Origin: an uncultured SAR86 cluster bacterium
GTDB lineage: Bacteria; Pseudomonadota; Gammaproteobacteria; Magnimaribacterales; Magnimaribacteraceae
Direction of reading: 5' to 3'
DNA: 56,018 bases
Assembly (NCBI GenBank): GCA_938048695.1
Contig: CALIUO010000008.1
Coordinates: 1-56,018, forward strand
The notes beneath the pieces were generated by a model, which saw nothing but the letters and a program-made list of their open reading frames with translations, ran no database searches and was not told where the DNA came from. The stretch's first letter is position 1, and every line of letters starts with the position of its first letter. This document shows, piece after piece, positions 40,532 to 48,569 of the stretch. Made by a program: the position numbers and the translations under genes.

Positions 40532-42751
40532 ATGAAAGTTTACTTTTATGCGCTCATGGCGATGAGCTTAATAAGTACGCACATATATTCTGATGAGCCT
40601 GCTGATTCTACATCTAATGAAGCAGAAGAAGTTGTTGTTACATCATCAATATTAAATCCTTCAAGGATAATAAACCCATTATATGTAATTGACGGGGATG
40701 AAATTCAAGATAACGCCACTACTTCTTTAGGAGAAGCTGTAGACAGTTATCTAGGAGTTTCCATAGCGGACTTTGGTGCTGCGGTAGGACAACCAATCAT
40801 AAGAGGAATGTCAGGCCCTAGAGTTAAAGTCCTCAAAAATGGTTTGGTCAATAGGGATGTATCTGGATTAGGTGCCGATCATTTGAACGATATAGATCTT
40901 AATGACCTTGAGCAAGTTGAGATTATTAAAGGACCTTCTTCGCTTCTCTATGCTAATGGAACAAGCGGAGGAATAATTAATGTAGTTGATAACTGTATAG
41001 CTCCAGAAGATTTTACTAAGCAAGAATTCATAGCAGGTCTCGAAACTCAGTCTGTAAATGATGGAGACTCACAATACTTCAACTTCAAAGATAATTTAGG
41101 TGGATTCAACGTAAACGTCGGATATAAAAAGTCAGAATTTGGAAATTTTGATATACCTGATGGTGCAATCATCCATGAAGAAGGTCACGATGATCATGAC
41201 GACCATGAAGGTGAAGAAGAGCTTTCTTATGTAGAAAACTCAGATTTAGAAATAGAATCTACTAAGTTCGGTATTTCTAGATCAGGAGAATGGGGTTATT
41301 TAGGTGTTTCTTTAGATAACCATGAAAGCATGTATGGTATTCCATACCATGGAGAACATGCTGATGAACACGGCGATGATGATCATGGAGATGACGATCA
41401 CGATGACCATGGAGATGATGATCACGACGATAATGGAGATGAACACGAAGGCGAGAGGATTTTCTCTACTACTGATCAAGAGTCTTTTACTATCAAAGGA
41501 CAATACAACGTCATGGGTAATTTACTTAAGTCGGTAACTTACAACTATAGAGATACTGATTATGAGTTAGTTGAAGCACACGCTGAAGAAGAAGGTCATG
41601 ACGATCATGATGATCACGGAGATGAACATGAAGAACATGCACCTACAGTTTTTGCTAATGACGCGACAGAATACGGAGCAATATTTGATTTATCAAATGA
41701 TAACTTTATTCAAAAGATAGCATTCAATTATGTGGATGAAGATTCATCTATTGTGGGTGAAGAGTCATTCATGAATCCCGCCAACAATGAAGAGTTCACA
41801 TTGGGATACTTTGTTAGTGCTGATTTAGATGCCTTTTATTTAGATGCAGGTTTCAGAATAGATCAAATAGAAAGAACGGGTAGCGTCACAGATGATGATC
41901 ATGGAGATATTGATTACTACAATATAGATGATGACACTAATAGCTTTGCCCTCACTATTGGAAGGGATCTGAGTGATTCACTTGATGTGAATATAGGTTT
42001 TGCTAGTGTGGAAAGACTTCCTTCAGTTATTGAGCTATTCATGAACGGGCCTCATATGGCAACAGGAAGGCTTGAAACAGGGAACCCAAATCTAAAAAGT
42101 GAGACTTCAAATAACTTTGATATAACTTTTAATTATGACAATGGTGATTTCTATGCAATGGCTAGTTTCTATGTCAACGACGTTGATAACTACATAACAT
42201 TGCAAGACATGCTTGATGATCACGACGATCACGATGATCATGACGACCACGGAGATGATCATGACGATCATGACAAAGAGTTTGCTCACTTAATAAAGTC
42301 AAACTATGTTCAAGAAGATGCTGAATTCAGAGGTTATGAGTTAGAGATTGGAAGAACTTTTAGCTTAGGATCAGGAGACTTGACACTTTCTTTTGGAAGG
42401 GACGAGGTTGATGCAGAGTTTTCTGATGGACACAACGTACCAAGAATCAATCCAGCAAGGAATATCTATTCATTGTCTTATGTTGAGAGTGATTGGGTAT
42501 TTAAACTAACTCTCAAGGATGTTGAAAGTCAAAATGACATTGGTGAAGGTGAAACAAAAACTGATTCATATCAGATGTTAGATACTAGGCTGACTAGAAC
42601 ATTTAACGTAGGTGAAGCAAGTGAGTTAAAACTTTCAATATTTGGTACTAACTTATTAGACGAAGTAGCAAGAAACCACTCTTCATTTGTTAAAAATGAA
42701 TTGCCTTTAGCTGGAAGGAATTACGGAGCTAAGTTTAGTTACAGGTTCTAA
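40532..42751 (+). CDS. TonB-dependent outer-membrane receptor with His/Asp-rich loops (ZnuD-like, metal uptake candidate)
   Basis: At 739 residues it is a full receptor: signal peptide to about residue 20, a possible TonB box VVVTSS (34-39), plug domain (about 45-150) with QPIIRGMSGPRVKVL and SSLLYANGTSGGIINVV, then a beta-barrel ending GAKFSYRF with a C-terminal Phe. Four segments (residues about 215-230, 273-307, 350-370 and 563-582) are made almost only of His, Asp, Gly and Glu, probably extracellular loops. ZnuD-type receptors use such loops to bind zinc; here the place behind cox11, sco and a His/Cys protein makes copper equally likely. An AGGAG site precedes the start. Confidence 0.88.
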   Translation: MKVYFYALMAMSLISTHIYSDEPADSTSNEAEEVVVTSSILNPSRIINPLYVIDGDEIQDNATTSLGEAVDSYLGVSIADFGAAVGQPIIRGMSGPRVKVLKNGLVNRDVSGLGADHLNDIDLNDLEQVEIIKGPSSLLYANGTSGGIINVVDNCIAPEDFTKQEFIAGLETQSVNDGDSQYFNFKDNLGGFNVNVGYKKSEFGNFDIPDGAIIHEEGHDDHDDHEGEEELSYVENSDLEIESTKFGISRSGEWGYLGVSLDNHESMYGIPYHGEHADEHGDDDHGDDDHDDHGDDDHDDNGDEHEGERIFSTTDQESFTIKGQYNVMGNLLKSVTYNYRDTDYELVEAHAEEEGHDDHDDHGDEHEEHAPTVFANDATEYGAIFDLSNDNFIQKIAFNYVDEDSSIVGEESFMNPANNEEFTLGYFVSADLDAFYLDAGFRIDQIERTGSVTDDDHGDIDYYNIDDDTNSFALTIGRDLSDSLDVNIGFASVERLPSVIELFMNGPHMATGRLETGNPNLKSETSNNFDITFNYDNGDFYAMASFYVNDVDNYITLQDMLDDHDDHDDHDDHGDDHDDHDKEFAHLIKSNYVQEDAEFRGYELEIGRTFSLGSGDLTLSFGRDEVDAEFSDGHNVPRINPARNIYSLSYVESDWVFKLTLKDVESQNDIGEGETKTDSYQMLDTRLTRTFNVGEASELKLSIFGTNLLDEVARNHSSFVKNELPLAGRNYGAKFSYRF
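41174..42276 (+). repeat. Four clusters of degenerate His/Asp codon repeats inside the receptor gene
   Basis: Within the receptor gene the clusters 41174-41220, 41348-41450, 41579-41640 and 42218-42276 consist of short tandem runs of CAY and GAY codons with some GGA. The units vary, so the protein repeats are kept while the DNA units have drifted. Such runs can slip during replication, so loop length may vary between strains. There is no spacer structure as in CRISPR. Confidence 0.85.
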
Positions 42752-42813
42752 GTATGTTTCTTGACCTTGCTTAGGCCAGGTAAGTATTGCTGCCCCAAAG
42801 CATTACGGAAATG

Positions 42814-42847
42814 GGGGTTAGGAAAGGAATCCTAACCCCTTTTTTTT
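42814..42847 (+). terminator. Intrinsic terminator after the TonB-dependent receptor gene
   Basis: A perfect 10-base stem GGGGTTAGGA (42814-42823) and TCCTAACCCC (42830-42839) with a 6-base loop is followed by a T run (42840-42847). It lies 62 bases past the receptor stop and ends at the stop codon of the convergent doxX gene, so it is shared space. It closes the plus-strand oxidase/metal run. Confidence 0.92.
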
Positions 42848-43289
42848 ATTTATTTCCTTTAATGGCGAAGTAAGTTCCCAATAAAAGAAGAAATAGCTGT
42901 TCACTAGCAAACAGTACAGAACCACGTTCACCAAAGAATATACCCCAATCAGAGTGAGCTATGAGGAGGGCAAAAATCATAATTACTCCTATAGCACCTC
43001 CAGAGACTCTTGTTATTAAATGACCAAGCTCACTCAAGCTATTGGCAATTATTCCTCCGACTATGATTCCCAATCCGGCCAATATTTCACCCCATGCTAC
43101 AAGGTAGGCGGTCAGCTCGGCCATGGGCACACCTTTAGATCCCAGCCATCCAACAAAGCCTTCTGATATGGGCAGCTTTCCGTATCCATGTAAGAAGAAA
43201 GCTATACCCAGCCCAATTCTTAAAAACCAATCAGCAACTCCTTTTATAGGATTGGCTATTCCATCAAAAAAATTATTTATTTTTTCCAT
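42846..43289 (-). CDS. DoxX-family membrane protein
   Basis: With the ATG at 43289 (GGAGAG about 4 bases upstream) this is a 147-residue four-helix protein. The segments DWFLRIGLGIAFFLHGYGKL, AELTAYLVAWGEILAGLGIIVGG and GAIGVIMIFALLIAHSDWG match DoxX/SURF4-like small membrane proteins, which are linked to quinol or thiol redox in a few cases. The exact role is unknown. It is last in a run with the saccharopine-dehydrogenase-like and monooxygenase-like genes. Confidence 0.8.
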   Translation of the reverse strand: MEKINNFFDGIANPIKGVADWFLRIGLGIAFFLHGYGKLPISEGFVGWLGSKGVPMAELTAYLVAWGEILAGLGIIVGGIIANSLSELGHLITRVSGGAIGVIMIFALLIAHSDWGIFFGERGSVLFASEQLFLLLLGTYFAIKGNK

Positions 43290-43314
43290 TTCACTCTCCA
43301 AGTTTAAATTTATT

Positions 43315-44517
43315 TTACAACCAACTTCTGAAGATATTAATAATTTTTAAACCCTCAGAGCCTACCTCTTCACTTTTTTCAAACAGGTCACTAATTTCAT
43401 AGAGTTCCTTAAAAAAATCATTTGGATCTATTGCACCTTCTGGCGCAAAAACACCAAATTTTGTAATTTTTCCATCGATGAGAAGCTTTAGACCGCAAGC
43501 GAGTGGTATCCCGGTAGCTTCTCCCATGCTAATTAAATCTGAGGCACGGAATGTAGTGCCACAAGAAGCTTTTTGCCCATTCTTATTACCTATAGCCAAA
43601 GCATAAAGGGAAGGAGGTTCGTCTAAAGAATTTCTGACCATATCTATACCAGTCTCTACACCCTTTGTTTCAAGGTCCTCTCTTATGCTTGATGAAAGGT
43701 CTTGGACTATGCCGGCCGCTTTCTCTACAGACAAGATGTTCCAATCGACAAGTCTCATAATCCACTTCAGGATACCAAAGCCGCTTCCATGAGCTAGATT
43801 CATACTGTTTTTTAGGGACGGAAAATGATGCGGGAAAGTGATTGCTTCTGGGTGTCCAAAAATATGCGTTTTAAACTCACCAAAACTAGGAAAATCTACT
43901 GTAACTTGTTTGAGCGGTTTTACCATCTTAGGCTCGCCATCATTATGGACTCTTACCTTGCCTGTCATTTGCTGCACAGCATGGATCATCGCAGCATTAA
44001 CTCCCGACTGTGATGACTCCTCTTCGGGTGCAGCCCCGTCCATGGTCCAACCTGTATAGAGCGTTTCAACTTCATCCAACTCTTGGATAGCTGCAGCACC
44101 TAGCATGTTCGTCAGACCTGGACTCGCGCCCATACCCAATATTGCTGTGCTATTACCATCTTCAGCTTTTTTATGAAATTTAAGCATCTCTATAGTAGGT
44201 TCCCAGTCATCATTGATATCAAGATAGTGACAGCCTGTTTCTATTGCGGCTTCGAGGATTGGAGGGCCATATTTAAAGAATGGCCCTACAGTGTTTATTA
44301 CAACATCTGCACCTTCCATTGCTTTCTTAAGTGCATTTAAATCAGTAACATCTAATCCCAAACCTGAAACTTTTTGGTTCATTGAATGGGAAAATGCTAT
44401 TGCAGCTTCTTCATTAATATCAGCCACAATAACTTCACTGATATTTTCAAATTCCATACAAGTTTCTACAGCGAACCTTCCCATACCGCCACTTCCACCT
44501 AACGCTAGGACTTTCAT
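43315..44517 (-). CDS. Saccharopine dehydrogenase-like NAD(P)-binding protein
   Basis: The 400-residue protein starts with a Rossmann motif MKVLALGGSGGMGRFAVETC, then VVINTVGPFFKYGPPILEAAIETGCHYLDI, both typical of the saccharopine dehydrogenase superfamily, and GMGASPGLTNMLGAAA near residue 132. The C-terminal half has no further clear motif. The family includes enzymes of lysine, spermidine and lipid metabolism, and the substrate here cannot be named. It sits 7 bases after the monooxygenase-like gene and 25 before doxX, so the three may share a task. Confidence 0.8.
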   Translation of the reverse strand: MKVLALGGSGGMGRFAVETCMEFENISEVIVADINEEAAIAFSHSMNQKVSGLGLDVTDLNALKKAMEGADVVINTVGPFFKYGPPILEAAIETGCHYLDINDDWEPTIEMLKFHKKAEDGNSTAILGMGASPGLTNMLGAAAIQELDEVETLYTGWTMDGAAPEEESSQSGVNAAMIHAVQQMTGKVRVHNDGEPKMVKPLKQVTVDFPSFGEFKTHIFGHPEAITFPHHFPSLKNSMNLAHGSGFGILKWIMRLVDWNILSVEKAAGIVQDLSSSIREDLETKGVETGIDMVRNSLDEPPSLYALAIGNKNGQKASCGTTFRASDLISMGEATGIPLACGLKLLIDGKITKFGVFAPEGAIDPNDFFKELYEISDLFEKSEEVGSEGLKIINIFRSWL

Positions 44518-44524
44518 AATAAAA

Positions 44525-44818
44525 TTAGGTAGGAATGATATCGAAGATTCTTATTGAGGGAGTATCCTCACAAAGTGATGCTATGGTATCTAAGGTTCCG
44601 TCTTCGGTTCTGAACTGAAGATATTTTTGGTAATGTTCCCCGCTATCCCATACTTCGTTAAATAGCCAATTATTACTTTTTTCGTTGTTATAAACTAAAT
44701 CAATACTTTGGCACCCATCAAACGCCCTAGTAACCTTGAAAGCTTCGGTACATATGCCCGTGAAATTTTCTCTTTCTCCTTCTTTTAAAGTCCCTTCTAT
44801 AATTACGTTAACTGTCAT
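44525..44818 (-). CDS. Antibiotic biosynthesis monooxygenase (ABM)-like small protein
   Basis: This 97-residue protein has the ferredoxin-like ABM fold pattern: VNVIIEGTLKEGERENFTGI, a helix, FDGCQSIDLVYN and WLFNEVWDSGEHYQKYLQFR. Homologues such as YgiN act on quinones or as heme-degrading enzymes; this one has no direct evidence. An AGGAG site precedes the ATG. It is first of the three-gene run with the dehydrogenase-like and doxX genes. The 164-base gap to csoR holds no clear promoter and only one possible half of a CsoR-like site. Confidence 0.75.
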   Translation of the reverse strand: MTVNVIIEGTLKEGERENFTGICTEAFKVTRAFDGCQSIDLVYNNEKSNNWLFNEVWDSGEHYQKYLQFRTEDGTLDTIASLCEDTPSIRIFDIIPT

Positions 44819-44982
44819 AGTTTCTCCTCATATAAATGAATATATAACATCGATACTAACAGACTGGTTTCTTAAAAACCTGAAATTTTGGAATGGTGAT
44901 CCTGAATAAAATGAATTAGAAAGATAGATGATGTACCACCTGTATACCCCAATCCGCATTCTGAAGCACAACGGTAGAGTAT

Positions 44983-45261
44983 TTAAAGAAGTGCTCTACT
45001 TTGCCTTTTTAGAGTTTTTAAAATTTCCTCAACCTTGTCATCAAAATCCTGCTCATCACTTAATGCTTCTCTAACACATTCTTTCATATGCTTTTTTAAT
45101 ATTCTCCCTTCAACGCTTGTAATAGCATTTCTAACCGCCTTGATTTGATTAAGTATATCAATGCAATATTTGTCATTATCAATCATGTTAGCAATTCCAC
45201 GAATCTGCCCCTCAATTCTGTTAAGACTAGGAATTTCTTCTTTGTGGCATGGATTTTTCAT
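44983..45261 (-). CDS. CsoR/RcnR-family metal-sensing repressor
   Basis: The 92-residue all-helical protein has LNRIEGQIRGIANMIDNDKYCID and IKAVRNAI, typical of this family. Cys33, His58 and Cys62 fit the Cu(I) CsoR ligand spacing (25, then 4 residues); Cys5 and His6 at the N-terminus could add an RcnR-like ligand. On that basis copper is the best guess, but Ni, Co or sulfur sensors share the fold. Its start overlaps the MerT-like gene by 4 bases (ATGA), so it is the last gene of the metal operon and probably regulates it. Confidence 0.88.
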   Translation of the reverse strand: MKNPCHKEEIPSLNRIEGQIRGIANMIDNDKYCIDILNQIKAVRNAITSVEGRILKKHMKECVREALSDEQDFDDKVEEILKTLKRQSRALL

Positions 45262-45623
45262 ATGAATATAGGAATTATATACGTAAATATTGTAGCAAAA
45301 ATAAACAATACAACTGAAATATAATAAACATATCTTGATCGTTTTCTAGTTTGCATGCACAACCTTCCTAACTCAGGATCTGCGGGGCAAGGCATATGAT
45401 AGGTTTTATAGTTGGCATAACCGGCTATTATCACCATGACAAGTGCAAAAATAGTTATTTGTGTCTTGTAATGAGACAAGGTAATAAGAAAAGGTAAATG
45501 CGTAAGTAATGAAGCAAAAGAAGCGCCAGCGCCTAAAGCAACAAACATTGCAGGTAGGGCGCAACATATCAGCGTTGATGAAGAAGCAAACAGTGATAGA
45601 AAGTTTGCCGATTTATCTTCCAT
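45258..45623 (-). CDS. MerT-like inner-membrane metal transport protein
   Basis: The 121-residue protein has three predicted helices (about 8-40, 53-71 and 98-120). Helix 1 carries adjacent Cys20-Cys21 in STLICCALPAMFVALGAG, the same place as the Hg-binding pair of MerT, and a second pair Cys79 and Cys89 lies in the loop MPCPADPELGRLCMQ, again as in MerT. MerT moves Hg(II) from MerP to the cytoplasm; here there is no merA or merR, so the metal may be Cu or another soft metal. Its ATG overlaps the HMA gene stop by one base. Confidence 0.8.
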   Translation of the reverse strand: MEDKSANFLSLFASSSTLICCALPAMFVALGAGASFASLLTHLPFLITLSHYKTQITIFALVMVIIAGYANYKTYHMPCPADPELGRLCMQTRKRSRYVYYISVVLFIFATIFTYIIPIFI

Positions 45624-46027
45624 TAATTTATATTAATAATTTTTAAGCCAGTAGCGTTCTGGCCATTAGCTAGAATTTTTTGCTCTATTTCCTTATATTC
45701 AATAGCTTTATCTTTTGAGTAAGCAATTAAAACTTTTCCTTTGCTAAGGTCCACATCAATTTTTTTTACGTTTCTATCTTTCTTGAACGTCTTCTCTATA
45801 CCTTGGGCGCAAAAATCACACACCATACCAATTACACTAACTACCGCAATTTGGCAGTCTTCAAGATCTTTAAGAAAGTTTTGGTACCTATCAGGATCTA
45901 CATCAAGATCTTTTCCATCAATCAGTTCTCCGTGAACATGACCTTTATGGTCATGATTCATATCATCTGTAGCAAACAAAGAATGAGAAATCATAAAACA
46001 AAGGCCAATAATCAAAAATTTATTCAT
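45623..46027 (-). CDS. Exported heavy-metal-associated (HMA) domain protein
   Basis: The 134-residue protein has a signal peptide cut near residue 19 (SHSLFA), a His-rich segment (His25, 27, 30, 32) in MNHDHKGHVHGE, and an HMA fold with the metal motif GMVCDFCAQGIEKTF (Cys70, Cys73). Such domains bind Cu(I), Hg(II) or similar ions. It plays the MerP-like or metal-chaperone part in the periplasm. An AGGAG site lies upstream, and the outer-membrane-like gene is 8 bases before it. Confidence 0.85.
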   Translation of the reverse strand: MNKFLIIGLCFMISHSLFATDDMNHDHKGHVHGELIDGKDLDVDPDRYQNFLKDLEDCQIAVVSVIGMVCDFCAQGIEKTFKKDRNVKKIDVDLSKGKVLIAYSKDKAIEYKEIEQKILANGQNATGLKIININ

Positions 46028-46035
46028 ATCATCTC

Positions 46036-46638
46036 CTAAAATCTATACATCAAATGTGAGTCCCATTCAGTCCTGTCGTTATATCCAAACTCAATTAAAA
46101 AATTTCCTTTGAAAAATTTAAGTACGGGAAAAGTTGACCAATTGTTCAATAGGTCATTTTTTTTGGATTTCACCATAATCCAAGTGTGAAAGTCTCCGTA
46201 CTCGCCCAAATAGGGTGCTAAACCAATCTGCAAGTATTGATCTTCAAAATCTATAATCTCATTCTCTACCTTTTTGTAACCAAAACCAGCAAACCATCGT
46301 CTAGTTTCCCAATCTCCATGAAGACCATAAAATTTATTCTCAATCCCTTTGGAGCTTACTCCAGATTGAAAATATAGGTTTCTTTGGGAATATTGAGTGT
46401 TCTTTCTATTCAAAAGGTAAGTGAGCCTGAAATACGAATAGTTGGAGCTCAAAAAATCATCTTTTACAGCCTCTAAACCTAATGAGTACTTATAAGTTGG
46501 TGAATAATGTAGATATAGAGAATCACGCATGTTATCTGAGTGACTCATTAGTGTTGAGCCTCCTGAATAAGAGATAGGTCTTGCTTCTGCTACACTGCTT
46601 ACAGCAAGAATAAGAAATAATAGTTTCTTTATACCCAT
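46036..46638 (-). CDS. Small predicted outer-membrane protein heading the metal operon
   Basis: From the ATG at 46638 the protein is 200 residues with a signal peptide (MGIKKLLFLILAVSSVAEA). The rest alternates aromatic and polar residues (LYLHYSPTYKY, FRLTYLLN, RWFAGFGYKK, LIEFGYNDR) and ends LMYRF, as expected of a small beta-barrel with a C-terminal Phe. I recognise no family. It is first in the operon with HMA, MerT-like and CsoR genes. An upstream TTG frame to 46713 is open but would add 25 residues before the signal sequence, so I rejected it. Confidence 0.65.
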   Translation of the reverse strand: MGIKKLLFLILAVSSVAEARPISYSGGSTLMSHSDNMRDSLYLHYSPTYKYSLGLEAVKDDFLSSNYSYFRLTYLLNRKNTQYSQRNLYFQSGVSSKGIENKFYGLHGDWETRRWFAGFGYKKVENEIIDFEDQYLQIGLAPYLGEYGDFHTWIMVKSKKNDLLNNWSTFPVLKFFKGNFLIEFGYNDRTEWDSHLMYRF

Positions 46639-46647
46639 GGGGGGTAT
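46631..46647. promoter_or_regulatory. CsoR-like operator over the start of the metal operon
   Basis: ATACCCATGGGGGGTAT has inverted arms ATACCC (46631-46636) and GGGTAT (46642-46647), a G/C-tract flanked by AT sequences as in CsoR/RcnR operators. It spans the ATG (46636-46638) of the outer-membrane-like gene and the bases just upstream. On the minus strand TTTAAA and AATATA, 16 bases apart, lie before it, so a repressor here would cover the start point. There is no Shine-Dalgarno, hinting at a leaderless mRNA. Confidence 0.6.
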
Positions 46648-46737
46648 ATTAACACAAACTACATAGTTTAAAAGTATTCTAATAAAAGAGAGAACACTTC
46701 CTTTTTTATGCAAGGAACCTTATTCTCATTCTTGAGG

Positions 46738-48522
46738 TTATCTTATATCTTTTTTCCTTAATCGGATGGATTTTGGTGTAACTTCAACGAGCTCATCGTC
46801 TTCTACGAATTCTAATGCTTGCTCTAAAGTATGCTGAATATGAGGCGTCAATATGAGATTTTCGTCAGTGCCGGCAGCTCTTATATTAGTTAGTTGTTTA
46901 GCTTTGGTAGGGTTCACAGGTAAATCATTATCCCTTGAGTGAAGTCCTACAATTTGTCCTATATACACATCAGTTCCGTGTCCAACAAACATCCTGCCCC
47001 GTTCTTGTAGATTAAACAAAGAGTAAGCTAATGTTTTTCCAGCTGCCATAGAAACCAAAACACCATTCTGTCTTTTAGCTAATTCTCCATCTTTTGCCTT
47101 ACCATAATGATCAAAGACACTAGTCATAATTCCCGTTCCGCTTGTCATAGTAAGAAAACTTGATCTGAAACCTATCATGCCCCTTGAAGGAGCTATGAAC
47201 TCCAGTTTTATTCTTCCCTTTCCGTCAGGTTCCATATTTTGTAAGTCAGCTTTTCTTTGACCCATTTCTTCCATTACAGAACCTTGATGTTGTTCTTCTA
47301 TATCAATAACTATTTGCTCAAAAGGCTCATGAATCTCACCGTTCACATCTTTTTGAATCACCTCAGGTTTTGAGACACCTAGCTCATAATCTTCCCTTCT
47401 CATATTCTCTATAAGGACCGATAGATGTAATTCACCTCGTCCGGAAACCTTAAATTTATCAGGTGAATCTCCCGGTTCGACTCTTAGAGCTACATTATGA
47501 ATTAATTCTTGTTCTAGCCTCTCTTTAAGATTTCTTGAAGAGATATATTTACCTTCTTTTCCAGCGAAGGGCGAGTTATTAACTTGAAAAGTCATACTTA
47601 CAGTTGGTTCATCAACGCTTAGAGGAGGGAGTCCCTCAATCTTTTCTGGACTACATAACGTATCTGAGATGTTCAGTTTATCTATTCCTGTAATGCAGAT
47701 TATGTCACCTGCCTGAGCTTCAGGAACCTCGACTCTTTCAAGTCCGTTATAGCCCATAACTTGAAGCACCTTTCCTTTTCTCTCAGAACTATTTGTATCA
47801 ACTACTACAACCTGTTCATTGGGTTTTATTTTTCCTCGTGTTATTCTCCCTATCCCTATAACACCTACATAACTGTTGTAGTCCAGAGCACTTATTTGCA
47901 TTTGTAGAGGCCCCTCATCGTTTACCTCAGGCGAGCTGACTTTGTCTAAAATTAAGTCCATCAAAGGAGACATGTCATCGGACATTTCATTTTCATCTAG
48001 TCCCGCTATTCCATTTAATGCAGATGCATAAACAACCGGAAAATCTAACTGTTCATCATTTCCGCCCAATCTATCAAAGAGATCAAATACTTGATCTAAT
48101 ACCCAGTCTGGTCTTGCTCCAGGTCTGTCGATCTTGTTTATTACAAGTATAGGGTTTAATCCTTGATCAAACGCCTTTTGCGTTACAAATCTAGTTTGAG
48201 GCATGGGTCCATCTACTGCATCTACTAGTAATAGAACAGAGTCAACCATCGACAAAACTCTTTCAACCTCACCTCCAAAGTCAGCATGACCAGGTGTATC
48301 TACTATATTAATCCTGTGATCTTTCCATTCGATAGCAGTATTCTTTGCGAGAATAGTTATTCCTCTTTCTTTTTCTTGATCATCTGAATCCATAACCCTT
48401 TCTGAATCCATATTCTTTCTATCAAGGGTTCCAGACTGTTGAAGTAACTTATCGACCAGAGTAGTCTTGCCATGATCTACATGGGCAATAATGGCAACGT
48501 TTCTAAGATTATTTACAGACAT
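46738..48522 (-). CDS. typA: Translational GTPase TypA/BipA
   Basis: The 594-residue GTPase has the G1 motif AHVDHGKTTLVDKLL (residues 13-27), the DTPGHADFGGEVERVL G3, NKIDRPGARPDWV G4, and the TypA C-terminal domain with the VSMAAGKTLAYSLFNLQERG segment. It is a ribosome-associated factor in stress and cold adaptation. Length and order are normal. It starts the minus run up to a Sel1 gene and is 99 bases from the metal operon start. Confidence 0.97.
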   Translation of the reverse strand: MSVNNLRNVAIIAHVDHGKTTLVDKLLQQSGTLDRKNMDSERVMDSDDQEKERGITILAKNTAIEWKDHRINIVDTPGHADFGGEVERVLSMVDSVLLLVDAVDGPMPQTRFVTQKAFDQGLNPILVINKIDRPGARPDWVLDQVFDLFDRLGGNDEQLDFPVVYASALNGIAGLDENEMSDDMSPLMDLILDKVSSPEVNDEGPLQMQISALDYNSYVGVIGIGRITRGKIKPNEQVVVVDTNSSERKGKVLQVMGYNGLERVEVPEAQAGDIICITGIDKLNISDTLCSPEKIEGLPPLSVDEPTVSMTFQVNNSPFAGKEGKYISSRNLKERLEQELIHNVALRVEPGDSPDKFKVSGRGELHLSVLIENMRREDYELGVSKPEVIQKDVNGEIHEPFEQIVIDIEEQHQGSVMEEMGQRKADLQNMEPDGKGRIKLEFIAPSRGMIGFRSSFLTMTSGTGIMTSVFDHYGKAKDGELAKRQNGVLVSMAAGKTLAYSLFNLQERGRMFVGHGTDVYIGQIVGLHSRDNDLPVNPTKAKQLTNIRAAGTDENLILTPHIQHTLEQALEFVEDDELVEVTPKSIRLRKKDIR

Positions 48523-48569
48523 GGATTTTAAGAAAGCCGCGATTATAAGCTTTTATTTAAAATCTTCTA

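Noticed and set aside
41312-41537. Open frames on both strands through the His/Asp clusters of the receptor gene
   Set aside because: They are produced by the repetitive CAY/GAY codons, have low-complexity Met/Ile-rich translations and lie inside a well-supported gene.
41174-42276. Repeat clusters as a possible CRISPR or satellite array
   Set aside because: The units are 6-12 bases, codon-phased and drifted, with no unique spacers.
44930-44960. GTATACCCC near 44943 as a second CsoR operator
   Set aside because: Only half of the inverted repeat is present and it lies behind csoR, so I did not call it.
44840-44980. Short frame in the csoR/ABM spacer that could be a gene remnant
   Set aside because: No start, no family similarity I can name and the spacer is short; nothing supports a gene or pseudogene.
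46639-46713. Longer N-terminus of the outer-membrane-like protein from a TTG at 46713
   Set aside because: It puts 25 residues before a clear signal peptide, so the ATG at 46638 is better.
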